A DNA stretch of 64,000 nucleotides. Source: Chthoniobacteraceae bacterium (lineage in GTDB: Bacteria > Verrucomicrobiota > Verrucomicrobiia > Chthoniobacterales > Chthoniobacteraceae). The notes beneath the pieces were generated by a model that made no database searches, was not told the origin of the DNA, and worked only from the letters and a program-made list of their open reading frames with translations. The stretch's first letter is position 1. Every line of letters begins with the position of its first letter. The DNA lies in NCBI GenBank assembly GCA_947479475.1, contig CANJZW010000004.1, forward strand, positions 1-64,000, read 5' to 3'. Shown piece after piece: positions 7,593-15,636 of the stretch. The translations under genes and the position numbers were made by a program.

Positions 7593-7636
7593 TTAGAAAA
7601 GGGAGGGCAGGAAGGTAGCGCTACCCGCCGCCCTCC
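7593..7636 (-). terminator. Rho-independent terminator after Gfo/Idh gene
   Basis: Read leftwards, GGAGGGC (7636-7630) pairs with GCCCTCC (7608-7602), and an inner self-complementary GGTAGCGCTACC (7624-7613) extends the hairpin. A short T-rich stretch follows. It starts 7 bases after the stop codon at 7643. Confidence 0.7.
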
Positions 7637-7642
7637 TGGATG

Positions 7643-8803
7643 TTAACCTCCTCCAACGGGGGTCCACTTCGCATTGTGTTTACTCGAACTCACGACGGCG
7701 TCGATGAAGGCCATGCCGCGGACGCCGTCTTCGATTTTGGGATAGTCCAAAACCAGGGCATCTGGCTGCACGCCGGAGATGGTGGCTCGGATGTGGTTTG
7801 CAAAGTTGCGATAAATATTGGCGAAGGCCTCGAGATAACCCTCGGGGTGCGAGGCGGGGGTGCGCGAGTTGGCGGCGGCGGCTGCGCCGAGGTAGCCGTT
7901 TGCGGTGCGCAACACTTCAGCGGGTTTATCCTGCCATTTGAGCAGCAGTGTGTTGGGTTCTTTTTGGTGCCACTCCAAGCCGCCCTTTTCGCCATAGACG
8001 CGGATGTTCAGATTGTTTTCCTCACCCACGCTGATTTGGGAGCAATGCAATACGCCTTTGGCGCCGCCCTCAAAACGCAGCAGAATGTTGGCGTCGTCGT
8101 CCAGCAGGCGTCCTTCGACGAAGGCGGTGAGGTCCGCTGCGAGTTCGTGAATTTTAAGCCCGGTAATGTATTCGGCGAGGTTTTCGGCGTGGGTGCCGAT
8201 GTCTCCGACGCACCCAGCCGCGCCGGAGCGGGAGGGGTCTGTACGCCAGGCGGCTTGTTTTTGACCGCTCTCCTCGAGTTTTGTGGCGAGCCAACCCTGA
8301 GGATATTCCACGACAACTTTGCGGATTTTTCCGAGCGCTCCCGAATGCACGAGTTCCCGGGCCTGCTTGACCATGGGGTAACCCGTGTAGTTATGAGTGA
8401 GGCCGTAGAGAAGGCCGGTTGTTGCCACGATTTGAGAGAGTTCTTTGGCTTCGGCAAGGTTGAACGTGGCGGGCTTGTCCGAGAGCACGTGGAAACCGTT
8501 TTCAAGCGCGAGTTTCGCCGGGGCGAAATGCATGTGGTTGGGGGTCACGATGGAGATGAAGTCCATTCGCTGGTCTGCAGGCAGCCGCTTCTCTGCGTGG
8601 ATCATTTCCTCAAACGAACCGTAGCAGCGGGCTGGGTTCAAAAAGAGATCCCCACCAGAAGCCTTCGATTTTTCCGGATCCGAGGAAAATGCACCGCAGA
8701 CCAGTTCGATTTGTCCGTCGATGTTAGCTGCGATTCGGTGGACGGCACCAATGAAGGCACCCCGTCCCCCGCCGACCATTCCGTAACGTATTTTGCGACT
8801 CAT
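7643..8803 (-). CDS. Gfo/Idh/MocA family oxidoreductase
   Basis: 386 residues from the ATG at 8803; an upstream extension of the frame to 8902 is not protein-like and is rejected. The N-terminal Rossmann fold has 'YGMVGGGRGAFIG', and the family EKP position reads 'VLSDKPATF', with Asp for Glu. The C-terminal beta-sheet domain has 'GDIGTHAENLAEYITG' with the catalytic-type histidine. Such enzymes oxidise sugar hydroxyls with NAD(P), often at C3. No signal peptide is seen after the chosen start. It is the upstream gene of the cluster with epimerase, DUF1080 and ThuA; its terminator suggests its own transcript. Confidence 0.88.
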   Translation of the reverse strand: MSRKIRYGMVGGGRGAFIGAVHRIAANIDGQIELVCGAFSSDPEKSKASGGDLFLNPARCYGSFEEMIHAEKRLPADQRMDFISIVTPNHMHFAPAKLALENGFHVLSDKPATFNLAEAKELSQIVATTGLLYGLTHNYTGYPMVKQARELVHSGALGKIRKVVVEYPQGWLATKLEESGQKQAAWRTDPSRSGAAGCVGDIGTHAENLAEYITGLKIHELAADLTAFVEGRLLDDDANILLRFEGGAKGVLHCSQISVGEENNLNIRVYGEKGGLEWHQKEPNTLLLKWQDKPAEVLRTANGYLGAAAAANSRTPASHPEGYLEAFANIYRNFANHIRATISGVQPDALVLDYPKIEDGVRGMAFIDAVVSSSKHNAKWTPVGGG

Positions 8804-9244
8804 AAGCGGCCGAGTTTGAGGGATTGTGCCGAAATATTGAAGAAATAAACTTAGCCCAGTTTGTCGAAGGATACTTTGGCGTCCAACCGGAGATTTCTCC
8901 AACCCTTGGGCGTGAATTCGTATCGAACCGCCGCTCCGCGCCGTAACCGCGCGGCAAGAGCGCCGGAGAACCTCGCGCCTTTTTCAGGGGCTCTGCCATT
9001 GCGTTGAGATTGAGATGGGTCCTTTTTGTCGCGGGTTGGCAAAAAAGAAAACAATCTCCGACAGTGGTTGCCGCATCGATTCGCCCCCAGGCGCCCCAAC
9101 AAAGCTGGTCAAGATCCGCCGAAACCCCAAGCCAGCTTTTTGTTCGCGGGTAATGCGGGCAAGAAAACTCTTGCTCCCGTGGCGCATCCGTGACCTCTTT
9201 CGAGCATGGCAGCGAAGCCTTGGACGGAGCAGCGCAGTGAAGCC
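8804..9244. other. Gap with no recognised feature
   Basis: 441 bases between two minus-strand genes. Short open frames here are not protein-like. It should hold the promoter of the oxidoreductase gene at 7643-8803 and the end of the gene at 9245-9601. I see no RNA gene, clear terminator or repeat. Confidence 0.5.
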
Positions 9245-9601
9245 TTAGAACTCTTCGGTTCCCGGCTGCTCGTCGGCTATCGCTCGGGTGAGTGCTTCTT
9301 CAAACATCCGGAATCTCTGGGCGACGAAGAGGGGGTCTTTTTGCTCCTCCAGATCCAGGTAGGTTTCCATAAACTCCTCAAGCGAAAGCTCCTCATACTG
9401 GTCGATTGGGATGTTTACGAGTTCCTGACGGAACGCCAGGCGGTGAGTGGCTTCAAAGCAACACATGGCCATTTCGAAATCAACGTCATCAAACTCCTCT
9501 CCGAAAAGCTCTGCAATCCGCGTGCTGGAGTCGCACTGGACCAGAGAGTCGCTCAGGTAGTGGATGATATCGATCAGTGAAGAAATGTAATAGCTGCTCA
9601 T
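9245..9601 (-). CDS. Small acidic protein, function unknown
   Basis: 118 residues, strongly acidic (many Glu and Asp), predicted largely helical, no signal peptide or membrane segment. It opens with 'MSSYYISSLIDIIHYLSD'. The frame has an ATG start and reads as real protein: regular hydrophobic spacing and no low-complexity bias. I do not recognise the family. It stands alone between two minus-strand genes, with non-coding gaps on both sides. Confidence 0.6.
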   Translation of the reverse strand: MSSYYISSLIDIIHYLSDSLVQCDSSTRIAELFGEEFDDVDFEMAMCCFEATHRLAFRQELVNIPIDQYEELSLEEFMETYLDLEEQKDPLFVAQRFRMFEEALTRAIADEQPGTEEF

Positions 9602-9677
9602 GAAGAGGATTCTGCCGGCAACCCTCGCAACGGGCGTGGGTCAGGGATGGGGGTGGTTCCTATAAAAAAGGGGCGGC

Positions 9678-9695
9678 GGGCTGCTGCGACAGCCC
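9678..9695 (-). terminator. Possible terminator hairpin
   Basis: GGGCTG and CAGCCC form a 6-bp perfect stem around a six-base loop. Read leftwards there are eight GC-rich bases and then six T (9669-9664). The spacer is long for a classical terminator, so this is tentative. It would serve the gene at 9816-10352. Confidence 0.35.
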
Positions 9696-9815
9696 GTGTA
9701 TTGGAGGAATTCTGGAGCGCCGGCTGGGCGGGTGCCATCCCGGTCGTTTCCAAACGGAGTGGCACGGCGCACAGTGCATCCCCCTCCACTAGAAAAGGCG
9801 CGTGGCTGCCCCCGC

Positions 9816-10352
9816 TTAGCGCTTGGCGGACTCCAAGAATTCCAGAAACTTCGCGTTGGCTGCCTGAACCGCGGCCTTCGGGCCGGTCATTTTGACGAAG
9901 ATACTGCCGTCCGCATCTTCAACGATTGCGCCCAAGAGTGCGTAATTGTCCATCGCCGCCGCCGGCTGGCCAGGCATGCCGGAGGTAAAAGTGCCGATGG
10001 TTGAAACGAGGGTTGTTTTCCGGCCGCCGATTGTTTTGGTTTCGACCTTTTCGGAGGCAGGTGCGCTCTGAAACTGGTGCAGCCAGCGTTGCACGTTTGA
10101 GTCCAAGTCCCCGCCGCCCGCGGGGCCGAAGTGGAAGAAGGTGATGTCCGCATTTTTGCCAGCCTCTGGACCCGGAACTAAAAGCTGGGCCTTGCGCATG
10201 GGGGAAACGACGGGGATCCAAGTCCAGTCTGCCGGGCGCTTGAAGGTGAGGGCGCCCACGGCAAAGGAGTCCGGAGCCTGTTGTGCCTGCGAGGGGAGGG
10301 CGGAGGCGACTAGGATGAAGGCTGGGAGAATGTGGCGGAGGTGCAGTTTCAT
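9816..10352 (-). CDS. Secreted protein of unknown function
   Basis: 178 residues from the ATG at 10352; a TTG three codons earlier is possible. A clear signal peptide ends at 'LPSQAQQA'. The mature part starts 'PDSFAVGALTFKRPADWTW' and looks like one small alpha/beta domain, with a 'GGRKTTLVSTIGTF' strand and a C-terminal helix. This layout resembles conserved secreted proteins of planctomycetes and verrucomicrobia without known function. No catalytic motif is visible. Confidence 0.7.
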   Translation of the reverse strand: MKLHLRHILPAFILVASALPSQAQQAPDSFAVGALTFKRPADWTWIPVVSPMRKAQLLVPGPEAGKNADITFFHFGPAGGGDLDSNVQRWLHQFQSAPASEKVETKTIGGRKTTLVSTIGTFTSGMPGQPAAAMDNYALLGAIVEDADGSIFVKMTGPKAAVQAANAKFLEFLESAKR

Positions 10353-10422
10353 AGAGGGCAATCGGGTTTTGATAAACGGAAGTGACCTCCTTTTATAAAC
10401 AGGGAGGCGTACGGCCGCAAGC

Positions 10423-10453
10423 CGAGTAAACGGCCCGAGTAAACGGCCCGAGT
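10423..10453. repeat. Short 13-bp tandem repeat
   Basis: CGAGTAAACGGCC occurs twice in perfect tandem (10423-10435 and 10436-10448), followed by a partial CGAGT. It lies in the same intergenic region as the larger 13-bp array at 10469-10546, but the unit sequence is different. Confidence 0.8.
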
Positions 10454-10468
10454 CTGCGGTTTGTTCGC

Positions 10469-10546
10469 GTGGTTGGTGCGTGTGGTTGGTGCGTGTGGTT
10501 GGTGCGTGTGGTTGGTGCGTGTGGTTGGTGCGTGTGGTTGGTGCGT
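10469..10546. repeat. Six perfect copies of a 13-bp tandem repeat
   Basis: The unit GTGGTTGGTGCGT is repeated six times with no mismatch. Perfect copies suggest slippage and possible strain-to-strain length variation. It lies in the upstream region of the secreted protein at 9816-10352 and close to the end of the gene at 10599. It is not a CRISPR: there are no spacers. Confidence 0.95.
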
Positions 10547-10598
10547 GCGCGCTCCGCGCCCGCGCGAGCTCAGGCGACCGGGGTTCGCGCCATGCACC

Positions 10599-11111
10599 TC
10601 AGGGGCTCAGGAAATGTTTGACGATGCTTTCGATGGTGGATCGGGCGAGGTTTTTGGGCAAAACCCGCTCCAAGCGTTGGCGGCACACTAGGGGGAGGGC
10701 TTCAAGCAGCGCGAGATGGATGTCGGCCGGTGCGGAAAGGCTCCAGGATTCGGGTTTTTCACGGAATAAGACCGCGGCGGCGGCCTGCGCAAGGTCTTCC
10801 ACGGCCTGGCGGTCGGCGGCGATTCTCCAGTGGACCTCGGATGGGGAGGAGGGCATGCGGCGAAGACTCCCCCCTGAGGACTCGGTTGCGGAGTAGGCGC
10901 CGGCCATGTCCGAGAGTTGTTCCACAAGGTGCTGTCTGGGGTGGACGAAGGCCACTTCTTCGATCCAGCGGATGGTGGGGCGGCGCTGTAGGTGGGCGGG
11001 TTGCTTGAGGCTTGTGGCGGGATGCAGAGGGGCGGGTGGGGGCTGGATCCAGCCGGCGCGAAGAGCACCTCTGTCTGTGACGACGATGAAATGCGGGGAT
11101 TTGGTGTGCAT
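10599..11111 (-). CDS. Host-attachment-like protein, function unknown
   Basis: 170 residues from the ATG at 11111; the frame extends upstream without a stop, but that part is Pro/Thr-rich and not protein-like. The start 'HFIVVTDRGALRAGWI', the central 'EEVAFVHPRQHLVEQLSDMAG' and a helical C-terminus resemble the bacterial 'protein required for attachment to host cells' group: an RNase-H/eRF1-like fold with unclear function. The gene stands alone, in a divergent pair with the gene at 11419. Assignment is by pattern only. Confidence 0.5.
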   Translation of the reverse strand: MHTKSPHFIVVTDRGALRAGWIQPPPAPLHPATSLKQPAHLQRRPTIRWIEEVAFVHPRQHLVEQLSDMAGAYSATESSGGSLRRMPSSPSEVHWRIAADRQAVEDLAQAAAAVLFREKPESWSLSAPADIHLALLEALPLVCRQRLERVLPKNLARSTIESIVKHFLSP

Positions 11112-11418
11112 GGCTTTAACGATTGGCCGGAGCGGATTGCGTTGAGTCTGATGAGCTGGGGTGGTTGGGGTGGTTGGAAAGAGCGGGGCCCGTGGGGGGC
11201 TGGTCTTCACGAATGGCTACGGAGGCTGGGGTCTGAGAGTTTGAAAAATCTGCTCCCAAGGGGGCTTTTTTACGGATTCGCGCTCAGGACCAGTCAGAAC
11301 GGTGCGGTTCTTCAATCGCAAGTGGGGCGCTTGTTTTGAATCGCCGTTTAAGCTAAGGGTTGAGTGTGCCTTCTTGGCGCGCGTCGAAACTCTCTTTTCC
11401 TTCTCATTTTGACATTTG
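11112..11418. other. Divergent intergenic region
   Basis: 307 bases between two divergent genes, expected to hold both promoters. The only clear element is a terminator-like hairpin at 11252-11271 on the plus strand that does not belong to either gene. Confidence 0.5.
11252..11271 (+). terminator. Orphan terminator-like hairpin
   Basis: GCTCC (11252-11256) and GGGGC (11261-11265) form a stem with one T-G pair and a CAAG loop, followed at once by six T. No plus-strand gene ends here; the next plus-strand gene starts at 11419. It may end a small untranslated transcript. Confidence 0.5.
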
Positions 11419-12768
11419 ATGAATCGTTTTAATCTCCAGCGCAGGACTTTCTGCTGCTTCATGGTTGCTTTCCTCGGAGGCGGTTTTACGGCGCTGCAGG
11501 GAGCCCCTCCGCGGCCCGAACCCGAAATGAGTTGGTTGGAGAATGACCGGGTAAAGGTGGGTGTTGATTTGAAAATGGGCGGCTCGATTGCCTCCCTGAG
11601 GGGCAAAGCGGACGGCCGGGAACTCATTAACAATTTCGACCATGGCCGCCAGGTTCAAATGTCCTTCTACAGCGGTCCGAATCCTTTTGCCCCCAATGGG
11701 CTGCAGCCGCACCCTGCCTGGCGTGCGCTGGGCTGGAACCCAGTGCAATCAGGGGACTGGGCCGGGAATGTCTCGAGGGTTTTAGAGCATCGCAACACAG
11801 GCACGGAGTTGTATACGCGGATCGTGCCGATGCAGTGGCCGTTGGAAGCTGTCGAGGGGGACTGCGAGATGGAAAGCTGGATTCGACTGGAGGCCCAGTC
11901 GGTGCATTTGCGGTGCAGGGTCACAAACAAGCGCGTTGATCGGACGTTCTACCCTGGAAAACACCAGGAGATCCCGGCGGTTTACACCAACGGTGAGTTT
12001 CGGCGCGCGGTGACTTACACGGGAGACCGTCCGTTCACTGGGGGGGCGTTGAGTGAGTGGATGGATCCCGGACCTCCGTGGAAGACGTTTTGTGCAACGG
12101 AGCGGTGGGCGGCAATGGTGGATTCTAAGAACTGGGGGCTGGGCGTTTGGCAGCCGGCGACGACGTATTGGAAGCAGGGAGAGGTTCCCGGTGAAGCTGG
12201 GCGTCAAGGGCCTCGTGACAATGCAACGGGGTATCTGGCTCCTGTTGCACTGGAGCATTTGGATCATAATATTTCCTATGAATACGAATGCCGGTTGGTG
12301 CCTGGATCGGTGGATGAAATCCGGGCGTTGGTCAAGACGTGGGAGCGGGGCCGAGAGTTGCCCCAGTACCGCTTTGAAAAAGGGCGTGTGGGGTGGACGC
12401 TTCGGGGCGGGATCGACGGCGGCGTTCCGCTTCCCGGGATCTGGCGTGTGCAGGCGCAGGGAGCCACGGTATTTCTGGAGGGGCCCGCTAGTTTTTGGCG
12501 AGCCGATGCGGCTGGTACGTTGAAGATCAGCGCCCTCGTGAAGGCGCAGGCTGGCCGTTTGAGGGTTGCCTGGAAGGGCATCCGACCGGAGGAGCCGGAG
12601 GGGAGCGCGGTTTTTGAAGTTACTGTGGGGGGTGTTCGAACGGAACACGCCTTTGTTTTGAAGGGACAGCCCGGTTACAAGGGTGGTCTGCAGCGTTTAA
12701 TGCTGCGTTTTGAAGCGCTCAAGCCAGGGGATGTTTTAGAGGTGGAGTCGGTCCGGTTGGAGCCGTGA
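11419..12768 (+). CDS. Secreted protein with mutarotase-like N-terminal domain
   Basis: 449 residues from the ATG at 11419. The signal peptide ends near 'FTALQGAPP'. The mature chain begins 'LENDRVKVGVDLKMGGSIAS', the way galactose-mutarotase-like beta-sandwich domains begin, and contains several aromatic, carbohydrate-binding-type segments ('FYSGPNPF', 'GLGVWQPATTYW'). The C-terminal third looks like a second beta domain. It probably acts on or binds a carbohydrate outside the cytoplasm. It is monocistronic, with a hairpin downstream. Specific activity unknown. Confidence 0.7.
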   Translation: MNRFNLQRRTFCCFMVAFLGGGFTALQGAPPRPEPEMSWLENDRVKVGVDLKMGGSIASLRGKADGRELINNFDHGRQVQMSFYSGPNPFAPNGLQPHPAWRALGWNPVQSGDWAGNVSRVLEHRNTGTELYTRIVPMQWPLEAVEGDCEMESWIRLEAQSVHLRCRVTNKRVDRTFYPGKHQEIPAVYTNGEFRRAVTYTGDRPFTGGALSEWMDPGPPWKTFCATERWAAMVDSKNWGLGVWQPATTYWKQGEVPGEAGRQGPRDNATGYLAPVALEHLDHNISYEYECRLVPGSVDEIRALVKTWERGRELPQYRFEKGRVGWTLRGGIDGGVPLPGIWRVQAQGATVFLEGPASFWRADAAGTLKISALVKAQAGRLRVAWKGIRPEEPEGSAVFEVTVGGVRTEHAFVLKGQPGYKGGLQRLMLRFEALKPGDVLEVESVRLEP

Positions 12769-12840
12769 GCCGGTCTCTGGACGGAGCCAATCGTTCTTGA
12801 AACGTTGCCGCCCCTGCAGGGACCAGGCAGTGCGGCGCAA

Positions 12841-12860
12841 CCCTCCTTCGGGAGGTTTCT
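12841..12860 (+). terminator. Possible terminator hairpin
   Basis: CCCTCC (12841-12846) and GGGAGG (12850-12855) can form a short hairpin with a UUC(G) loop, followed by TTTCT. It lies 73 bases after the stop at 12768. The T-run is weak. Confidence 0.35.
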
Positions 12861-12890
12861 CATTCCAGCATTCCAGCATTCCAGCATTCC
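12861..12890. repeat. 8-bp tandem repeat
   Basis: CATTCCAG is repeated three times plus CATTCC (about 3.75 copies). It lies in the convergent intergenic region 12769-13009; no function is apparent. Confidence 0.85.
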
Positions 12891-13009
12891 TGCAGGATGC
12901 GTCTCTTTAGGGCTGGCGGGTCCTGTGGTGTCGCTGTCGCTCAACCACCGGCTTTGATGCCGCAAGCAGCGGAGCGTCTTTCGGAGCGTCTTTTTCTCGT
13001 GACCGTCGC

Positions 13010-13516
13010 CTATTCGCCTGTGAGTTGCAGGGAGTGATCTTGCTGGATGAGGGTGGTCAGGGTGGACCAGCCCTCCGAGTCCAGCGACTGGAACGTGTTG
13101 AGATAGACGGCTAGCAGCTGCGGTTCGTAACGCGCGCGCAGGGAGTCGATGACGCGCACAAGATCGGCGGTGGCGGGGGCTGGGGGCAGGACTTCGACGG
13201 TGCCGTTTTCATCGTGGGCGATGTTGAACCCGTCGAGGAAGTCGCAAAGGAGGTTTTTGTGGGCGCCGACGAGCCACAATTGGAGGACGTGTGCGGCGGT
13301 ATCGTTGTTGATGCGTTTGCGAAGTTGGTCGACGAGCCAGGCGTGCTGCTCGGAGCGGGGTTTTTTTTCCAGGAAAACAGGCCTCAGCTTCCTGGCCTTT
13401 GCCAGAGTTTCTAAGGTGGCCCTGTAAAGGGGCTTCTGGTGTTCGTGTAAAAAAGCAAAGAGCCCGTGAGCCATGGAGGAGGGCATTTTGGCGAAAATCT
13501 CGTGGGGCGTAAGCAT
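13010..13516 (-). CDS. Conserved protein of unknown function
   Basis: 168 residues, mostly helical, no signal peptide. It starts 'MLTPHEIFAKMPSSMAHGL' and has a central 'QLRKRINNDTAAHVLQLWL'. The composition and regular amphipathic helices indicate a genuine soluble protein, but I do not recognise a family. It is divergent from rlmN with a 119-base intergenic region. Confidence 0.6.
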   Translation of the reverse strand: MLTPHEIFAKMPSSMAHGLFAFLHEHQKPLYRATLETLAKARKLRPVFLEKKPRSEQHAWLVDQLRKRINNDTAAHVLQLWLVGAHKNLLCDFLDGFNIAHDENGTVEVLPPAPATADLVRVIDSLRARYEPQLLAVYLNTFQSLDSEGWSTLTTLIQQDHSLQLTGE

Positions 13517-13635
13517 ACGTTTAGAGGCAGAACATTAAAAGCCGCCTAGAAAAGCGGAAGCGGAATCTGAAAAAGTGTTTGTTTCGGGGTAGAAGGGCTT
13601 TTGACGCTGGGCCCAATTTCGTGGAGGATTGCGGG

Positions 13636-14718
13636 ATGAGCGTAGAAGCCCCGAAAGAATCGATTCATGCGGTGACGCTGCCCCGCCTGCGGGAACTTCT
13701 GGGAGAAGCGGGTCATCCGGCGTACCGCGGGGCCCAGGTTCTGGAGTGGGTTTATGAAAAACGGGTCGACGGTTTTGAGCCGATGACGAATCTGCCAGCC
13801 GGGTTGAGGGAGTGGCTGAGTGAACGGTTCGCTTTCCATGCTTTGGAGCCGGTTCGGGTGCAGGGGTCGGAGGATACGACACGGAAGTACCTATTTCGGC
13901 TGGGGGATGGGGCGTTGATTGAGTCCGTTTTAATTCCTGCCTCGCCCGCCTTGTACGGGGAGGCATCCGACCGGCGGACCCTTTGTGTTTCCACGCAGGT
14001 GGGGTGTGCCTACGGGTGCAAGTTCTGTGCGAGCGGCCTGGACGGCTGGAGCCGCAACCTAACGGCCGGTGAGATCGTGGGGCAGATTTTGCACATTGAA
14101 AAATTGAGCGGCGAGCGGGTCAGTAATCTGGTGTTCATGGGCATGGGGGAGCCTTTGGCCAACTTTAAAAACCTGCTTTGCGCCTTAGAAATTTTGAACG
14201 CTCCCTGGGGTGTCGGGATTGGAGCCCGGCGGATCACCATTTCCACAAGCGGGCTGGCGCCGCAGATCAGGGAACTGGCGGAGCAACCGATGCAGGTCCG
14301 TTTGGCTGTTTCCCTGCACGGGGCGAGGGACGAGGTGCGACAGGCGATCATGCCTGTGAACCGGAAGTATCCCCTGGCAGAGCTGCTCTCGGCCTGTGAG
14401 TACTATGTGGGCATTAAAAAGCAGCGCATTACCTTCGAGTATATTTTAATCCGGGAGGTGAATGATACGATTGAAGATGCAGAAGCTCTCGTGATCGCTG
14501 CGCAGAGGGTGGATGCCAAGGTCAACTGCATTCCCTACAACGTGGTTGAAGGGCTTGATTGGATTCGCCCCGAGGAGGATCGGCAGGACGCCTTTATGGC
14601 GGTTCTCAAGCGTGCCAAAGTGAATGCGACGATCCGACGCGAAAAGGGGCATGACATTGCCGCCGCGTGCGGGCAATTGCGGCGGCAGACGCTCCCCGAG
14701 GTCGCGGCTGCAACTTAG
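13636..14718 (+). CDS. rlmN: 23S rRNA (adenine(2503)-C(2))-methyltransferase
   Basis: 360 residues from the ATG at 13636, which has a GGAGG eight bases upstream; the frame is open further left but lacks a better start. This is a radical SAM enzyme with the cluster motif CAYGCKFC (Cys124, Cys128, Cys131). The family markers are 'VFMGMGEPLANF' and the C-terminal cysteine in 'AAACGQLRRQT', which forms the mechanistic methyl-cysteine pair. It methylates A2503 of 23S rRNA and A37 of some tRNAs. Length and motifs are fully typical. Confidence 0.97.
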   Translation: MSVEAPKESIHAVTLPRLRELLGEAGHPAYRGAQVLEWVYEKRVDGFEPMTNLPAGLREWLSERFAFHALEPVRVQGSEDTTRKYLFRLGDGALIESVLIPASPALYGEASDRRTLCVSTQVGCAYGCKFCASGLDGWSRNLTAGEIVGQILHIEKLSGERVSNLVFMGMGEPLANFKNLLCALEILNAPWGVGIGARRITISTSGLAPQIRELAEQPMQVRLAVSLHGARDEVRQAIMPVNRKYPLAELLSACEYYVGIKKQRITFEYILIREVNDTIEDAEALVIAAQRVDAKVNCIPYNVVEGLDWIRPEEDRQDAFMAVLKRAKVNATIRREKGHDIAAACGQLRRQTLPEVAAAT

Positions 14719-14800
14719 AGGCTCTCTTTTTGAGGGACTTAAACAAAAAACCGAAAAAAGCGATTTACACGACGCAGGACCTCTGGTGAGAAAGGAATGC

Positions 14801-15451
14801 ATGGCGGATGAGCACGAGCAACCGGAGAAAGTGTGGGACGAGTACGACTGGGAGCGTTTTCTTCGGGAACAAGATCTACGCACAGAGCGTTATCTGGAGC
14901 TCTTGGAGCGGTATGCCGATCATCCTGAAAGGGATGAGTTAATCGCAAAGGAGATGGGGTGGGTGGATATGGAAGGGGAGGAGGAGAGTTTTTGGGACGA
15001 TATTGAGGGGGAGGATTCCCCGGAGGAGTTGGAGCTGGAGGATTGGGAGGAGCTGGAGGATGCGGCGGATCAAGCTGAGGTGCACCCCCTTTACCAGGCC
15101 TCTTTTGAGCTCACGATCTGGTTGGACGAAGCGTTGCAGGCGCGGGGAAAGGATGCCTCCTCGCACCCGGCCGCCGTTGAGCTCTCGCATCAAGCGAGCA
15201 TCATGGGAGGCAAGCTTGCCGCCGCATTAAGCGATCCGGAAAGCACCGAACTCGGGATGACGATTGCCTATTTGAAGCGGGCCTTGCGGGCCGTGAACCT
15301 GGGATTAAATGCGTACGCGGAATTGCGCAGGGAGAAGGTTTTTGGGCGCACTCGGGATCGGCGGTTGCGGGAGCAGCTTTTTGAGGTGCGCGATGGGATT
15401 GTGACACTCATGGGGGAAGTGCGCTCCGAGTGGCGCAGAAGGCAGGCTTGA
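14801..15451 (+). CDS. Acidic helical protein, function unknown
   Basis: 216 residues from the ATG at 14801, preceded by GAAAGGA. The first ~90 residues are extremely acidic (runs of Glu and Asp with Trp). The second half is a helical domain with 'FELTIWLDEALQARG' and a basic C-terminus ending in 'EWRRRQA'. No signal peptide or membrane helix. It follows rlmN by 82 bases on the same strand and may share its transcript. The family is not recognised; the charge pattern suggests a protein-binding role. Confidence 0.6.
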   Translation: MADEHEQPEKVWDEYDWERFLREQDLRTERYLELLERYADHPERDELIAKEMGWVDMEGEEESFWDDIEGEDSPEELELEDWEELEDAADQAEVHPLYQASFELTIWLDEALQARGKDASSHPAAVELSHQASIMGGKLAAALSDPESTELGMTIAYLKRALRAVNLGLNAYAELRREKVFGRTRDRRLREQLFEVRDGIVTLMGEVRSEWRRRQA

Positions 15452-15636
15452 ATGCGGTCCTTGAAGCCGCGCGCTTGGGACGCGTTTTGTGCAGACAAAG
15501 AAGCCGGGAGGCACGGGTGGGTGGGGGCTTTACTGGCGTGAGACCTGGGTGAAACCTCTGGGTTAGAAAGCGGGGCTGGGTTTGCGGATTTTTCGAGTTC
15601 GTGCAAATCTAACGGGGATATGCTGTATTCGGACTC

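Noticed and set aside
7560-7595. T-loop-like GGTTCGATCC on the minus strand, possible tRNA
   Set aside because: The flanking bases do not form a 5-bp T stem around the loop, and no acceptor, D or anticodon arms fit; the region is part of a terminator surrounding.
8804-8902. N-terminal extension of the Gfo/Idh oxidoreductase
   Set aside because: The extra 33 codons do not look like a signal peptide or a family N-terminus; the Rossmann strand begins right after the ATG at 8803.
10423-10546. Repeats considered as a CRISPR array
   Set aside because: Units are 13 bp, directly adjacent, with no spacers and no cas genes.
10461-10691. Cys/Val/Trp-rich repetitive small frame
   Set aside because: It is only the translation of the 13-bp tandem repeat; no start signal and no protein-like continuation.
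14624-14800. Upstream extension of the acidic protein gene overlapping rlmN
   Set aside because: This part overlaps the rlmN C-terminus in another frame and is Arg-rich shadow; the ATG at 14801 has a ribosome-binding site.
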